DNA of 47,173 bases from Chitinophagaceae bacterium (GTDB lineage Bacteria; Bacteroidota; Bacteroidia; Chitinophagales; REEL01): assembly GCA_007695095.1 (NCBI GenBank), contig REEL01000132.1, positions 1 through 47,173 on the forward strand. Reading direction: 5' to 3'. Position numbers and translations under genes: made by a program. Position 1 is the stretch's first letter. The number at the start of each line of letters is the position of its first letter. This document shows, in pieces, positions 17,246 to 25,405 of this stretch. The notes under the pieces are model-generated. The model did not search any database. It was given only the letters and a program-made list of their open reading frames with translations, and was not told where the DNA came from.

Positions 17246-18973
17246 ATGCAATTACCGGAAAAAAAATGGATTTTAACTCCGGCAGACAAGGAGAAGGTTG
17301 CTTCATTGAAAAATGAGTTAAAAGTAAGTGAGGAGATTTGTACATTACTGGTACAGCGGGATATATATACTTTCGACTCGGCAAAGGACTTTTTCAGACC
17401 TGAGCTCAGTCATTTGCACAACCCTTTTCTGATGAAAGACATGGACAAAGCTGTTGACAGAATTTTGGAGGCTATTTCTCAAAATCAAAAAGTTTTGGTT
17501 TACGGAGATTATGATGTTGATGGTACCACAGCCGTGACGCTTATGTACGACTTTTTAAGCCACGCTATTCAAAATCTGGACTTTTATATTCCGAACCGAT
17601 ATAAAGAAGGTTATGGCATTTCTACCGCCGGAATTGAGTTTGCCTCCCGGGAAGGCTTTCATTTAGTTATCGCATTAGATTGCGGAATAAAAGCCGTTGA
17701 AAAAATTAAATATGCAAAAGAGCTGGGCGTAGATTTTATAATCTGTGACCATCACCTGCCCGGAGAGGAATTGCCCCCGGCTCATGCAGTTCTGGATCCA
17801 AAACAAAGTGATTGTAACTATCCCTATAAAGAATTAAGCGGTTGCGGAGTTGGCTTTAAACTCATTCAGGCACTGAAAGCAAAAACAAACAATCCCGCTT
17901 TCCCAGACCCTTGTGATTATCTTGACTTACTGGCTATAAGTATTGGTTGCGACATAGTGCCCATTACAGGCGAGAACAGAGTTTTAGCTTATTATGGACT
18001 GCAAAAAATTAATGAAAGTCCGCGAAAGGGCGTAGAAGCAATACTAAAGACCGGCAGCATAAAAAAAGAAATCACTATCATGGATTTAGTATTTGTGATA
18101 GGTCCTCGTATTAATGCAGCAGGCAGGATTGCAGATGCTAAAAATGCAGTCTATACTTTGCTTTCCAAAAATGTAGAAACGGCAAATGACGAGGCAAAAA
18201 TTTTGAATAAAAGAAATACAAACCGAAAAGAATTAGATAAACAAATTACAGAATCAGCAACGCAGTTAATTTTGAATGACCCTGAATATCCCGCTAAAAA
18301 AACTACGCTTGTTTTTCATCCGGAATGGCACAAAGGAGTTATCGGCATTGTAGCATCCAGATTAGTTGAGCGCTTCTACAGGCCAACAATAGTCTTTACG
18401 GAATCAAACGATATGATAACTGCTTCTGCCCGTTCAATAGAAGGCTTTAATATACATGATGCGATTAAAAAAGCTTCCGGGAATCTTGAGCAGTTTGGGG
18501 GGCATTTTTATGCTGCCGGATTATCATTGAAAAAAGAAAATTTGCAAGCCTTTATGGAAGAATTTGAAAGAATTGTAGCAGAAACTATTACTGAAGAGCA
18601 ATTGATACCGAGAGTGAAAATTGATGCAGAGCTTGACTTTCAAAGAATAAACCCTAAGTTTTTACAAACCATTAATCAGTTTGCTCCTTTTGGTCCGGGC
18701 AATATGCGGCCAATTTTTGTGAGCAAAGCCCTTCATAAATACGGCAACTACCGAATTGTTGGCGACCACCATTTAAAAATCACTTTTAAAGCAGAAAAAA
18801 CGGCGGCGATTCCGGCTATAGGCTTTAATTTAGCAGAAAAAGCAGGTTATCTTGGCGAGACAGAAATGTATGATATTTGCTATTGTTTATCAGAAAACGA
18901 ATGGCAGGGTGTGAAAAGTCTGCAACTGGAATTGAAAGATCTTAAAAAAAGCAGTTTAGCCGTATGGAATTAA
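17246..18973 (+). CDS. recJ: Single-stranded-DNA-specific exonuclease RecJ
   Basis: 575 aa, the normal RecJ length. The DHH phosphoesterase domain shows motif I YGDYDVDG (86-93) and DHH at 168-170. The DHHA1 part includes the FGGHFYAAG motif, and a C-terminal OB-fold segment follows ([15 protein letters not shown]). RecJ degrades single-stranded DNA 5' to 3' in recombination and mismatch or base-excision repair. Its last 10 bases overlap the start of lptB, implying translational coupling. Confidence 0.95.
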   Translation: MQLPEKKWILTPADKEKVASLKNELKVSEEICTLLVQRDIYTFDSAKDFFRPELSHLHNPFLMKDMDKAVDRILEAISQNQKVLVYGDYDVDGTTAVTLMYDFLSHAIQNLDFYIPNRYKEGYGISTAGIEFASREGFHLVIALDCGIKAVEKIKYAKELGVDFIICDHHLPGEELPPAHAVLDPKQSDCNYPYKELSGCGVGFKLIQALKAKTNNPAFPDPCDYLDLLAISIGCDIVPITGENRVLAYYGLQKINESPRKGVEAILKTGSIKKEITIMDLVFVIGPRINAAGRIADAKNAVYTLLSKNVETANDEAKILNKRNTNRKELDKQITESATQLILNDPEYPAKKTTLVFHPEWHKGVIGIVASRLVERFYRPTIVFTESNDMITASARSIEGFNIHDAIKKASGNLEQFGGHFYAAGLSLKKENLQAFMEEFERIVAETITEEQLIPRVKIDAELDFQRINPKFLQTINQFAPFGPGNMRPIFVSKALHKYGNYRIVGDHHLKITFKAEKTAAIPAIGFNLAEKAGYLGETEMYDICYCLSENEWQGVKSLQLELKDLKKSSLAVWN

Positions 18974-19704
18974 GAGCTGAAAACCTGGCAAAAAGCTATA
19001 AAGGCAGAAAAGTAGTTGATAATGTTTCAGTCAATGTGAAACAGGGCGAAATTGTAGGCTTACTGGGACCGAATGGAGCCGGAAAAACAACCAGTTTTTA
19101 CATGATAGTGGGGCTCATAACTCCGGATGAAGGGGAAGTATATCTGGACAGACAAAATATCAAAAAGCTCCCAATGTATAAACGGGCCCGACTGGGAGTT
19201 GGTTATTTGCCACAGGAAGCGTCTATTTTTCGAAAAATGTCAGTTGAAGACAACATCACATCGGTACTTGAAATGACTAATTTGAGCAAAAAGGAACAAA
19301 GAGATAAAATGGAAAGCCTGCTCGAAGAATTTGGTTTAAATCATGTGCGCAAAAGTCCGGGGGATGTGCTTTCAGGAGGCGAACGCAGACGAACAGAAAT
19401 TGCCAGAGCGCTTGCTGTAGACCCTAAATTTATTTTACTTGATGAGCCCTTTGCGGGAATTGATCCCATAGCAGTAGAAGATATACAGCAAGTAGTGGAG
19501 AAGTTGAAATTTAGAAATATCGGAATTTTAATTACAGATCATAATGTGCAGGAAACTCTATCTATAACAGATAGAGCATACCTCCTGTTTGAAGGTAAAA
19601 TTTTAAAAGCCGGAACGCCCGAAGAGCTGGCAGCTGATGAGCAGGTACGAACGTATTATTTAGGAAAAAACTTTGAGCTAAAGAAAAAAAGAAGGGATAA
19701 TTAA
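18964..19704 (+). CDS. lptB: LPS export ABC transporter ATP-binding protein LptB
   Basis: 246 aa ABC ATPase. Walker A GPNGAGKT at 35-42, Q-loop YLPQEASIF near 81-89, signature LSGGE at 136-140, Walker [14 protein letters not shown] about 156-168, and switch His in [10 protein letters not shown]. The [12 protein letters not shown] and [10 protein letters not shown] segments are characteristic of LptB. It powers LPS extraction from the inner membrane with LptF/LptG, which are not in this window. The start overlaps the 3' end of recJ by 10 bp, and a GH3 gene follows after 21 bp. Confidence 0.95.
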   Translation: MELRAENLAKSYKGRKVVDNVSVNVKQGEIVGLLGPNGAGKTTSFYMIVGLITPDEGEVYLDRQNIKKLPMYKRARLGVGYLPQEASIFRKMSVEDNITSVLEMTNLSKKEQRDKMESLLEEFGLNHVRKSPGDVLSGGERRRTEIARALAVDPKFILLDEPFAGIDPIAVEDIQQVVEKLKFRNIGILITDHNVQETLSITDRAYLLFEGKILKAGTPEELAADEQVRTYYLGKNFELKKKRRDN

Positions 19705-19725
19705 TAACACTCAGAATAAAAACTT

Positions 19726-21249
19726 ATGCATCTTTTTAATAGTTTGTTGACGTGGTTTGTGAAACATCGGATTGAACAAATTGAAAGCTTTACCAGGCAT
19801 CCTGTAGAAACTCAAACAGATGTTTTCCAATATCTCATTCAAAAAGGGGTGAATACAGAATTCGGAAAGGAGCATAAGTTTAAAAAAATAAAAAGCATAA
19901 AAGATTTTCAGGAAGCCGTTCCCATCAGGGATTATGAAAGTATAAAAGTTTATATTGAGCGAACCATGAAAGGGGAGGAAAACGTCTTATGGCCTTCAAA
20001 AATCAGTTGGTTTGCAAAATCTTCCGGAACGACAAGCGATAAAAGTAAGTTTATCCCTATTACTAAAGAAGGGCTGGATGATTGCCACTACAAAGGTGGC
20101 AAGGACTTAATAGCTGTGTATTGCAATAATTATGAAGACACAAAACTATTTACCGGAAAAGGGCTGATTATGGGTGGCAGCAATCAAATAAATCAGTTGA
20201 ATGAAAACTCAAGATATGGAGATATTTCAGCTGTGATGATGCAAAACATGCCTTTTTTAGCTTCCTTGATACGTACCCCGGAGCTTTCCATAGCCCTCAT
20301 GGATGATTGGGAAGAAAAAATACAGCTCATAGCTGAAACAACCTCTAAGCAAAATGTAACGCATTTAGTAGGCGTCCCGACCTGGACAATCGTGCTCATC
20401 AATCGTTTGTTTGAAATGCATAAAATTGACAATCTACTGGACCTTTGGCCGAACCTGGAACTTTATATCCATGGAGGAGTCAGCTTCTCACCTTACAGGG
20501 AACAGTTTAAGCAGTTAATTCCATCAAAAGATATGCATTATATGGAGACCTATAATGCCTCCGAAGGTTTTATCGCTATTCAAAACGATCCGAATGAAAA
20601 TGATTTGCTGCTGATGCTGGACTATGGGATCTTTTATGAGTTTGTTCCTATGAGCGAACTGAAGAATGAAAAACCTAAAGCATATACACTCGATCAGGTA
20701 GAAAAAGATGTAAACTATGCCTTAGTGCTATCCTCCAATTGTGGATTGTGGCGATATCTGATTGGGGATACCGTTAAATTTACAAATTTGAATCCTTTCA
20801 AAATTAAGATTACCGGTCGTACCAAACACTTTATAAATGCTTTTGGAGAAGAGGTTATGGTAGATAATACCGATGAAGCACTGGCAAAAACATGCAAACA
20901 AACCTCAAGCAATGTATCTGATTATACTGTTGCCCCGGTATATTTTTCAGAAGGAAGTAACGGAAGCCATGAATGGTTAATAGAATTTAAAAAAATCCCG
21001 GAAAATAAGGATGAATTTGTACGCATTTTGGATAAACATTTACAAACGGTAAACTCTGATTACGAAGCAAAACGATTTAAAGACATGGCACTTTTGTTGC
21101 CCAAAGTGCACTTCTTATCTGAAGGAACATTTAATGATTGGCTCAAGTCCAAAGGCAAGCTGGGCGGCCAAAATAAAGTACCTCGTTTATCCAATAACCG
21201 TGAACTTATTGATGAAATCCTAAAGTTTATTCAGCAAACAAGTGCTTAA
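19726..21249 (+). CDS. Bacterial GH3-family acyl-adenylate/amide synthetase-like protein
   Basis: 507 aa, matching bacterial GH3 ('auxin-responsive promoter') proteins. The nucleotide-binding motif is SSGTTSDKSKFIP (about residues 102-114). Later conserved motifs include YNASEGF, the CGLWRYLIGDTVKF segment and ITGRTKHFINAFGEE. Plant GH3 enzymes adenylate a carboxylic acid and join it to an amino acid; the bacterial substrate is unknown. It is 21 bp downstream of lptB on the same strand, so an envelope or lipid link is plausible but only from context. Confidence 0.9.
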   Translation: MHLFNSLLTWFVKHRIEQIESFTRHPVETQTDVFQYLIQKGVNTEFGKEHKFKKIKSIKDFQEAVPIRDYESIKVYIERTMKGEENVLWPSKISWFAKSSGTTSDKSKFIPITKEGLDDCHYKGGKDLIAVYCNNYEDTKLFTGKGLIMGGSNQINQLNENSRYGDISAVMMQNMPFLASLIRTPELSIALMDDWEEKIQLIAETTSKQNVTHLVGVPTWTIVLINRLFEMHKIDNLLDLWPNLELYIHGGVSFSPYREQFKQLIPSKDMHYMETYNASEGFIAIQNDPNENDLLLMLDYGIFYEFVPMSELKNEKPKAYTLDQVEKDVNYALVLSSNCGLWRYLIGDTVKFTNLNPFKIKITGRTKHFINAFGEEVMVDNTDEALAKTCKQTSSNVSDYTVAPVYFSEGSNGSHEWLIEFKKIPENKDEFVRILDKHLQTVNSDYEAKRFKDMALLLPKVHFLSEGTFNDWLKSKGKLGGQNKVPRLSNNRELIDEILKFIQQTSA

Positions 21250-21351
21250 TTTTTTATAGTAAGGGTTTATTTTTTTTAATCAAAAAAACATCACAAAAAG
21301 CTTCCTCAAAACCAATGGTGTATTCCGCAAAAAGAATTTAAAAAATTGTAA

Positions 21352-21822
21352 ATGGACAAACGTGTAAAAAGGTATAAGAGGTTAATTCGCTTGATTAACT
21401 TTTACCCGCCTTATATTGGTGCCGGAATACGGTTAAAAGAAATAAATGATGATTGCACGCGTCTGGTTGTGCAAATGAAACTGAGGTGGTGGAACAAAAA
21501 TATGGTAGGTACTCATTTTGGCGGATCACTTTATTCAATGTGTGACCCCTTTTTTATGTTTATCTTAATGGTGAACCTTGGGGAAAACTATATAGTATGG
21601 GATAAAACCGGCTATATAGACTTTAAAAAACCCGGTAAGGGAAAGGTAACTGCAGTATTTAGTATGAGTCAGGATGAAATTTCAGCTGTGAAAAAAAGAG
21701 TAGAAGCTGACGGAAAGACTATAGTCGAATTACCATGTAAAATAACAGACGAACAAGGCGAAACAGTAGCAGAATTAAATAAGGGAATTTATGTGCGTTT
21801 AAAAGAAATGTCAAAAAAATAA
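21352..21822 (+). CDS. DUF4442 hotdog-fold (thioesterase-like) protein
   Basis: 156 aa. The pattern matches DUF4442 (YiiD C-terminal-like) hotdog proteins: an N-terminal helix with NFYPPYIGAGI, then KLRWWNKNMVGTHFGGSLYS, a hydrophobic helix (FFMFILMVNL), and beta strands through KPGKGKVTAVF. Hotdog proteins commonly act on acyl-CoA or acyl-ACP thioesters; activity here is inferred. The gene follows the GH3 synthetase after 102 bp on the same strand. Confidence 0.82.
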   Translation: MDKRVKRYKRLIRLINFYPPYIGAGIRLKEINDDCTRLVVQMKLRWWNKNMVGTHFGGSLYSMCDPFFMFILMVNLGENYIVWDKTGYIDFKKPGKGKVTAVFSMSQDEISAVKKRVEADGKTIVELPCKITDEQGETVAELNKGIYVRLKEMSKK

Positions 21823-21893
21823 AATTAAGAATTTGTTTTTTGCATTATGTTTTTTTTAATTTAGATGCATCAACTCCAATTTAATTTCAAATC

Positions 21894-24119
21894 ATGAATA
21901 AATTCATTGTTTTATTTATATTTTTTTTGATGGGATATTACTGTCTGAAAGCAGATAATATTTTCCAAAATTACCAACCCATTGAAAGTTCAGGTTTTAT
22001 ACCGGAACATCTGATTACCAGGTCTTCCGAGAGATATCGACAGCGTTTGGAAGAAATTGATGCAGAAGACAGAAGAAGTAGGCGAGCCGAAGCGCGTTTT
22101 GCATTATCTTCCAGTTTTGTGGTCGATCGCTTGCTCAGAAATGGGCAATTACTATTCAATGACACTCTGACTTCGTATGTCAACAGAGTTACAGATATTG
22201 TATTACAAGATAATCCTGATTTAAGGGAGGAGATAACCGTTTATGTGGTAAAAAATCCGACTGTTAATGCATTTGCCAGTGGCGACGGATTTGTTTTAAT
22301 ATGTATGGGCTTACTGGCTCAGGTTGAAAATGAAGCTCAGCTTGCCTTTATAATCGGGCATGAAATCACCCATTATAAAAAAGAACACTCCATGAATCGT
22401 TTCAAAAAAGTTGAAGGAGTAAATCGTGGCAGAGGTGTCTTGAGGAACCCGGGCAATCAAAATAATTTATTAGACATACATGCTTTTTCCAGAGATATGG
22501 AAATGGAAGCTGATGAAATAGGCTTGGATTTTTTAAGAAATACTGATTATGATTTGTGGGAAGCAGAAAAGGTTTTCGATGTATTACACTATTCATACCT
22601 TCCGTTTAACGAAAAAGTTTTTGATCCTTCTTTTATTGTTTCCGGGGCTTCTAACATTCCAAACACATTTTTAACTGACGAACTAAATGAAATACGGGTT
22701 GACAGAGAGGCTTATGACGATACAGAGTCTACACACCCAAGTACTGCCCAAAGAAAATCACTTATTATCAGGCTTATTGAAAGAATGGAAAGGGAAAATG
22801 GCACCAATGCCAGAAAGCCTTTTATACTTCCCGAGGAGGATTTTCGCTATATTCAAAATATTGCCCGATTTGAGCAGACCTATGCTTACACCAAGCAGGG
22901 GGACTATATGAAAGCCTTATACAATGTTTATTTATTAGAAGATGAATTTCCGGATAATTTGTTTTTGAACCGGATAAAAGCAGAATGTTTGTATACGATT
23001 TCAAAATTTATCAACAGAAATAAAGCCAGAGATGTCTTGCCGAGACACAATCGTATAGAGGGGCAAAGTCACCAAATGTATTATATGCTCAATCAGATGA
23101 GAGATGAAGATATAAACATTTTTGCTCTGGCGAATATTTATGAAAGCCATTTGAAATTTCCTGACGAAAAGCTGTTTAAGCTTTATTCTGAAGAATTGAT
23201 GGAAGATTTGTTTGTATATCATGATATTTCAGCCGGTTCATTTTCAACTGAGGCTCCGGAGATTAAGGCAGAAGAAGAAAAAGAAACAGAAGTGGAAGAG
23301 GAGCAGGAAGAAGACCGGTCAAAATATGAAAGAATTAGAAGATTGAGAAGTGAGAGGATAAGTGAAGGAGAAGATTCTTACAACAGATATGCGTTTACAG
23401 ACATCTATAGTAAAGATCCGGATTTTTTCTTAAAACTGGAAAGAGCATATCTTCTCAGTAAAGAAATTGAAAAAGAAGCTATTGATGGAGAAAAAGATGA
23501 GAGCCGTTTAGTAGAGAATAAGTCAAGTGGAGTTAAGAAAATAGTAGAATTAGACCCTATGTACTTTAGAATTGACGCAAGAAGGTCTTTGCAAATGGAT
23601 TATTTAGGAGCAGAACAACGCGAATCATTTATAGAAAGAGAGGTTAATTCAATTGCACGCTCATTAAATGTGGAAGTAAACCATTTGAGAACTACAAACT
23701 TAGACAAAGATGACGTTGATAAATTTAATGATATAGCCTTTTTGAAAAGTTGGTATGGAGCAAGAATTGCAAACTCAACTGAAGTCCCAATCCTATCAGC
23801 AGATATAGACAGAATAGACGGATTGATTGAAACTTATGGAACGCAGTATTTCAGCTGGAGAGGATTAATAACATTAAGAGAAAGACATCAGATTAACTCA
23901 GCTTTATTACTTTCCGGTTGTTTACTTCCTCCGCTTTTACCTTATGCATTAGTAGAAACAATTTCACCTTCCATCAGCTCATTGTATTTCAATATTGTTT
24001 TCGATATTAAATCAGGAGATGTAGCTCATTTATATGTTACAGAGTTTGGTTATAGTGACTCAAATGTTTTTTTGAAGTCTAAAATATATGACAACATCTA
24101 TCTTATGAGTAGAAATTAA
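21894..24119 (+). CDS. Secreted M48-family metalloprotease with long C-terminal extension
   Basis: 741 aa. N-terminal signal peptide about residues 1-20 (FIVLFIFFLMGYYCLKA). The M48 domain carries the zinc motif H156-E157-I-T-H160 and the third ligand E205 in MEMEADEIGLDFL, preceded by the family segment NAFASGDGFVLICMGLL. The protease domain ends near residue 300. The remaining about 440 residues contain helical, possibly TPR-like stretches, a highly acidic then basic segment (about 430-475) and no domain I recognise. It probably acts in the periplasm like BepA/LoiP-type proteases. It is 12 bp upstream of a small envelope protein gene, suggesting a two-gene unit. TAATTTAG near 21858 is one mismatch from the -7 consensus. 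Confidence 0.88.
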   Translation: MNKFIVLFIFFLMGYYCLKADNIFQNYQPIESSGFIPEHLITRSSERYRQRLEEIDAEDRRSRRAEARFALSSSFVVDRLLRNGQLLFNDTLTSYVNRVTDIVLQDNPDLREEITVYVVKNPTVNAFASGDGFVLICMGLLAQVENEAQLAFIIGHEITHYKKEHSMNRFKKVEGVNRGRGVLRNPGNQNNLLDIHAFSRDMEMEADEIGLDFLRNTDYDLWEAEKVFDVLHYSYLPFNEKVFDPSFIVSGASNIPNTFLTDELNEIRVDREAYDDTESTHPSTAQRKSLIIRLIERMERENGTNARKPFILPEEDFRYIQNIARFEQTYAYTKQGDYMKALYNVYLLEDEFPDNLFLNRIKAECLYTISKFINRNKARDVLPRHNRIEGQSHQMYYMLNQMRDEDINIFALANIYESHLKFPDEKLFKLYSEELMEDLFVYHDISAGSFSTEAPEIKAEEEKETEVEEEQEEDRSKYERIRRLRSERISEGEDSYNRYAFTDIYSKDPDFFLKLERAYLLSKEIEKEAIDGEKDESRLVENKSSGVKKIVELDPMYFRIDARRSLQMDYLGAEQRESFIEREVNSIARSLNVEVNHLRTTNLDKDDVDKFNDIAFLKSWYGARIANSTEVPILSADIDRIDGLIETYGTQYFSWRGLITLRERHQINSALLLSGCLLPPLLPYALVETISPSISSLYFNIVFDIKSGDVAHLYVTEFGYSDSNVFLKSKIYDNIYLMSRN

Positions 24120-24131
24120 TAAAATAAACGT

Positions 24132-24872
24132 ATGAAAAATATTTCTTGGATTCTTCTTTTTTTCTTTCTGACGCATTTAGCAAATGATGCGGAGGCTTCC
24201 GCCCCCGGCTATTTAGGAAAGAACTTTTCCATTGCATATAAAGGAGCTGCTAACCCTATTTTTTTGAATGAGTCAAAAAATAAAGTAAAAGGTCGAGTTA
24301 GATTTGATGTAAATTTCTTTCATAATTTTCAGTTAGAATATTCTATTAGCAGAAGACGGTCATTAAGTTTGCAATATGAAAGAAGCAGAGCGGGCTTTAC
24401 CGGTACACTTAAACCCATAGGCTCTAACCAGAGTGATGATGAGCAGTGGTATTTTTTAAATTATAGAAAGAATTCGTTTTCGTTCAATGCAAATACCTCT
24501 TTAAGAGGAGCTATTTCTCCTATTGGTTCTTACACAAGTTTAGGGTTTTATATCTCCAGATTAACAACAATTGATCCTCCGGAAGGCTCACCCAATGCTG
24601 ATATCTTTGAAAGCTCTAATTATGGGTTTTACAGGTACCCTCAGATTTGGGATTATGGCATTAAATTTTCTTATGGCAGGAAATTTCCTTTAGCCAAAAT
24701 AATTTTATTAGATGTTGGAGTAGAAACTAATTTAATTAGCAGGAGTTTAGTTGTTTCTGTTTTTGGCGATGAGTTCACTCAACTTGAAGGGGCCGGTTAT
24801 GATCTTTTAATTAGAGACTATATGCATGGAATCTTTAAGATTTATGCCGGCATTCACTTTTTAGCATTTTAG
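24132..24872 (+). CDS. Exported beta-rich envelope protein of unknown function
   Basis: 246 aa with a signal peptide (SWILLFFFLTHLANDAEA). The mature part has alternating amphipathic strands with aromatic residues (FQLEYSISRRRSLSLQYERS, SLGFYISRLTTI, IFKIYAGIHFLAF). It ends in F, consistent with a small outer-membrane beta-barrel, though a soluble beta protein is not excluded. I do not recognise a family. It follows the M48 protease gene by 12 bp and is probably co-transcribed, so it may be a partner or substrate of that protease. Confidence 0.72.
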   Translation: MKNISWILLFFFLTHLANDAEASAPGYLGKNFSIAYKGAANPIFLNESKNKVKGRVRFDVNFFHNFQLEYSISRRRSLSLQYERSRAGFTGTLKPIGSNQSDDEQWYFLNYRKNSFSFNANTSLRGAISPIGSYTSLGFYISRLTTIDPPEGSPNADIFESSNYGFYRYPQIWDYGIKFSYGRKFPLAKIILLDVGVETNLISRSLVVSVFGDEFTQLEGAGYDLLIRDYMHGIFKIYAGIHFLAF

Positions 24873-25405
24873 AGAAATAAGCTTTTAGCGTTCATTTATT
24901 GTTAAAAATGAATTTCCCTGTTTAGTGTTGATTGTTTTTATAAGAAAAAGGGAGTGCTTACGGCCTCTCAACAACGTCATTGTAAACTTCAATATAAGAT
25001 ACGTGAGGGTATGCTTGAAGTATAAAAATCGTAAGGCATTAAAAATACTTTTGTAACCCTTGTTTATTTAAAAACAGTACATTTTCTCCCTGTGAAGTCT
25101 ACAGTTGAAAGACACCTCTTGGCCACTCTTAGTGACTAAAAACGTTCTAACTTTTTTGGAAAAAAGTCTACAAAAAATATCGCAGGGGAATCCTTCCTTG
25201 ATTTGTTATCTTATTGCGTACTAAAAATTTTAAATTTCATCTAAATACATTATATGCGATTTAGGTGAAATGTTATTTGTATTGAAAACCCCGATACTAT
25301 GTCTGACTTTTTGCCCAAGCTTATTGTACAAAAAAATATAACACCCACGCTCTCAAAATGAGCGTGAGTATTATGTTTTCTTTATCTAATTATATAGATG
25401 GATAT
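24873..25405. other. 533-bp intergenic region with two hairpins
   Basis: No credible gene on either strand. At 25235-25270 a 12-bp stem (TTTCATCTAAAT with ATTTAGGTGAAA, one G-U pair on the plus strand) encloses a 12-base loop and is not followed by a U-tract, so it is not an obvious terminator. At 25330-25374 lies the terminator of the minus-strand gene. The rest is AT-rich sequence in which I see nothing specific. None of the repeat modules of the other large gaps occur here. Confidence 0.6.
25330..25374 (-). terminator. Rho-independent terminator of the CotH-kinase gene
   Basis: On the minus strand the arms 25374-25360 and 25352-25338 form a 15-bp stem with a 7-base loop. The stem is continuous on this strand with two G-U pairs, whereas the plus strand has two C-A mismatches, so the hairpin is oriented for the minus-strand transcript. 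A run of seven Ts follows two bases beyond the stem. It begins about 30 bp after the stop codon of the gene at 25406. Confidence 0.8.

Noticed and set aside
24873-25405. tRNA or riboswitch in the large gap
   Set aside because: No cloverleaf-like arrangement or GTTC-type T-arm was found, and the hairpins present do not match a riboswitch I know.
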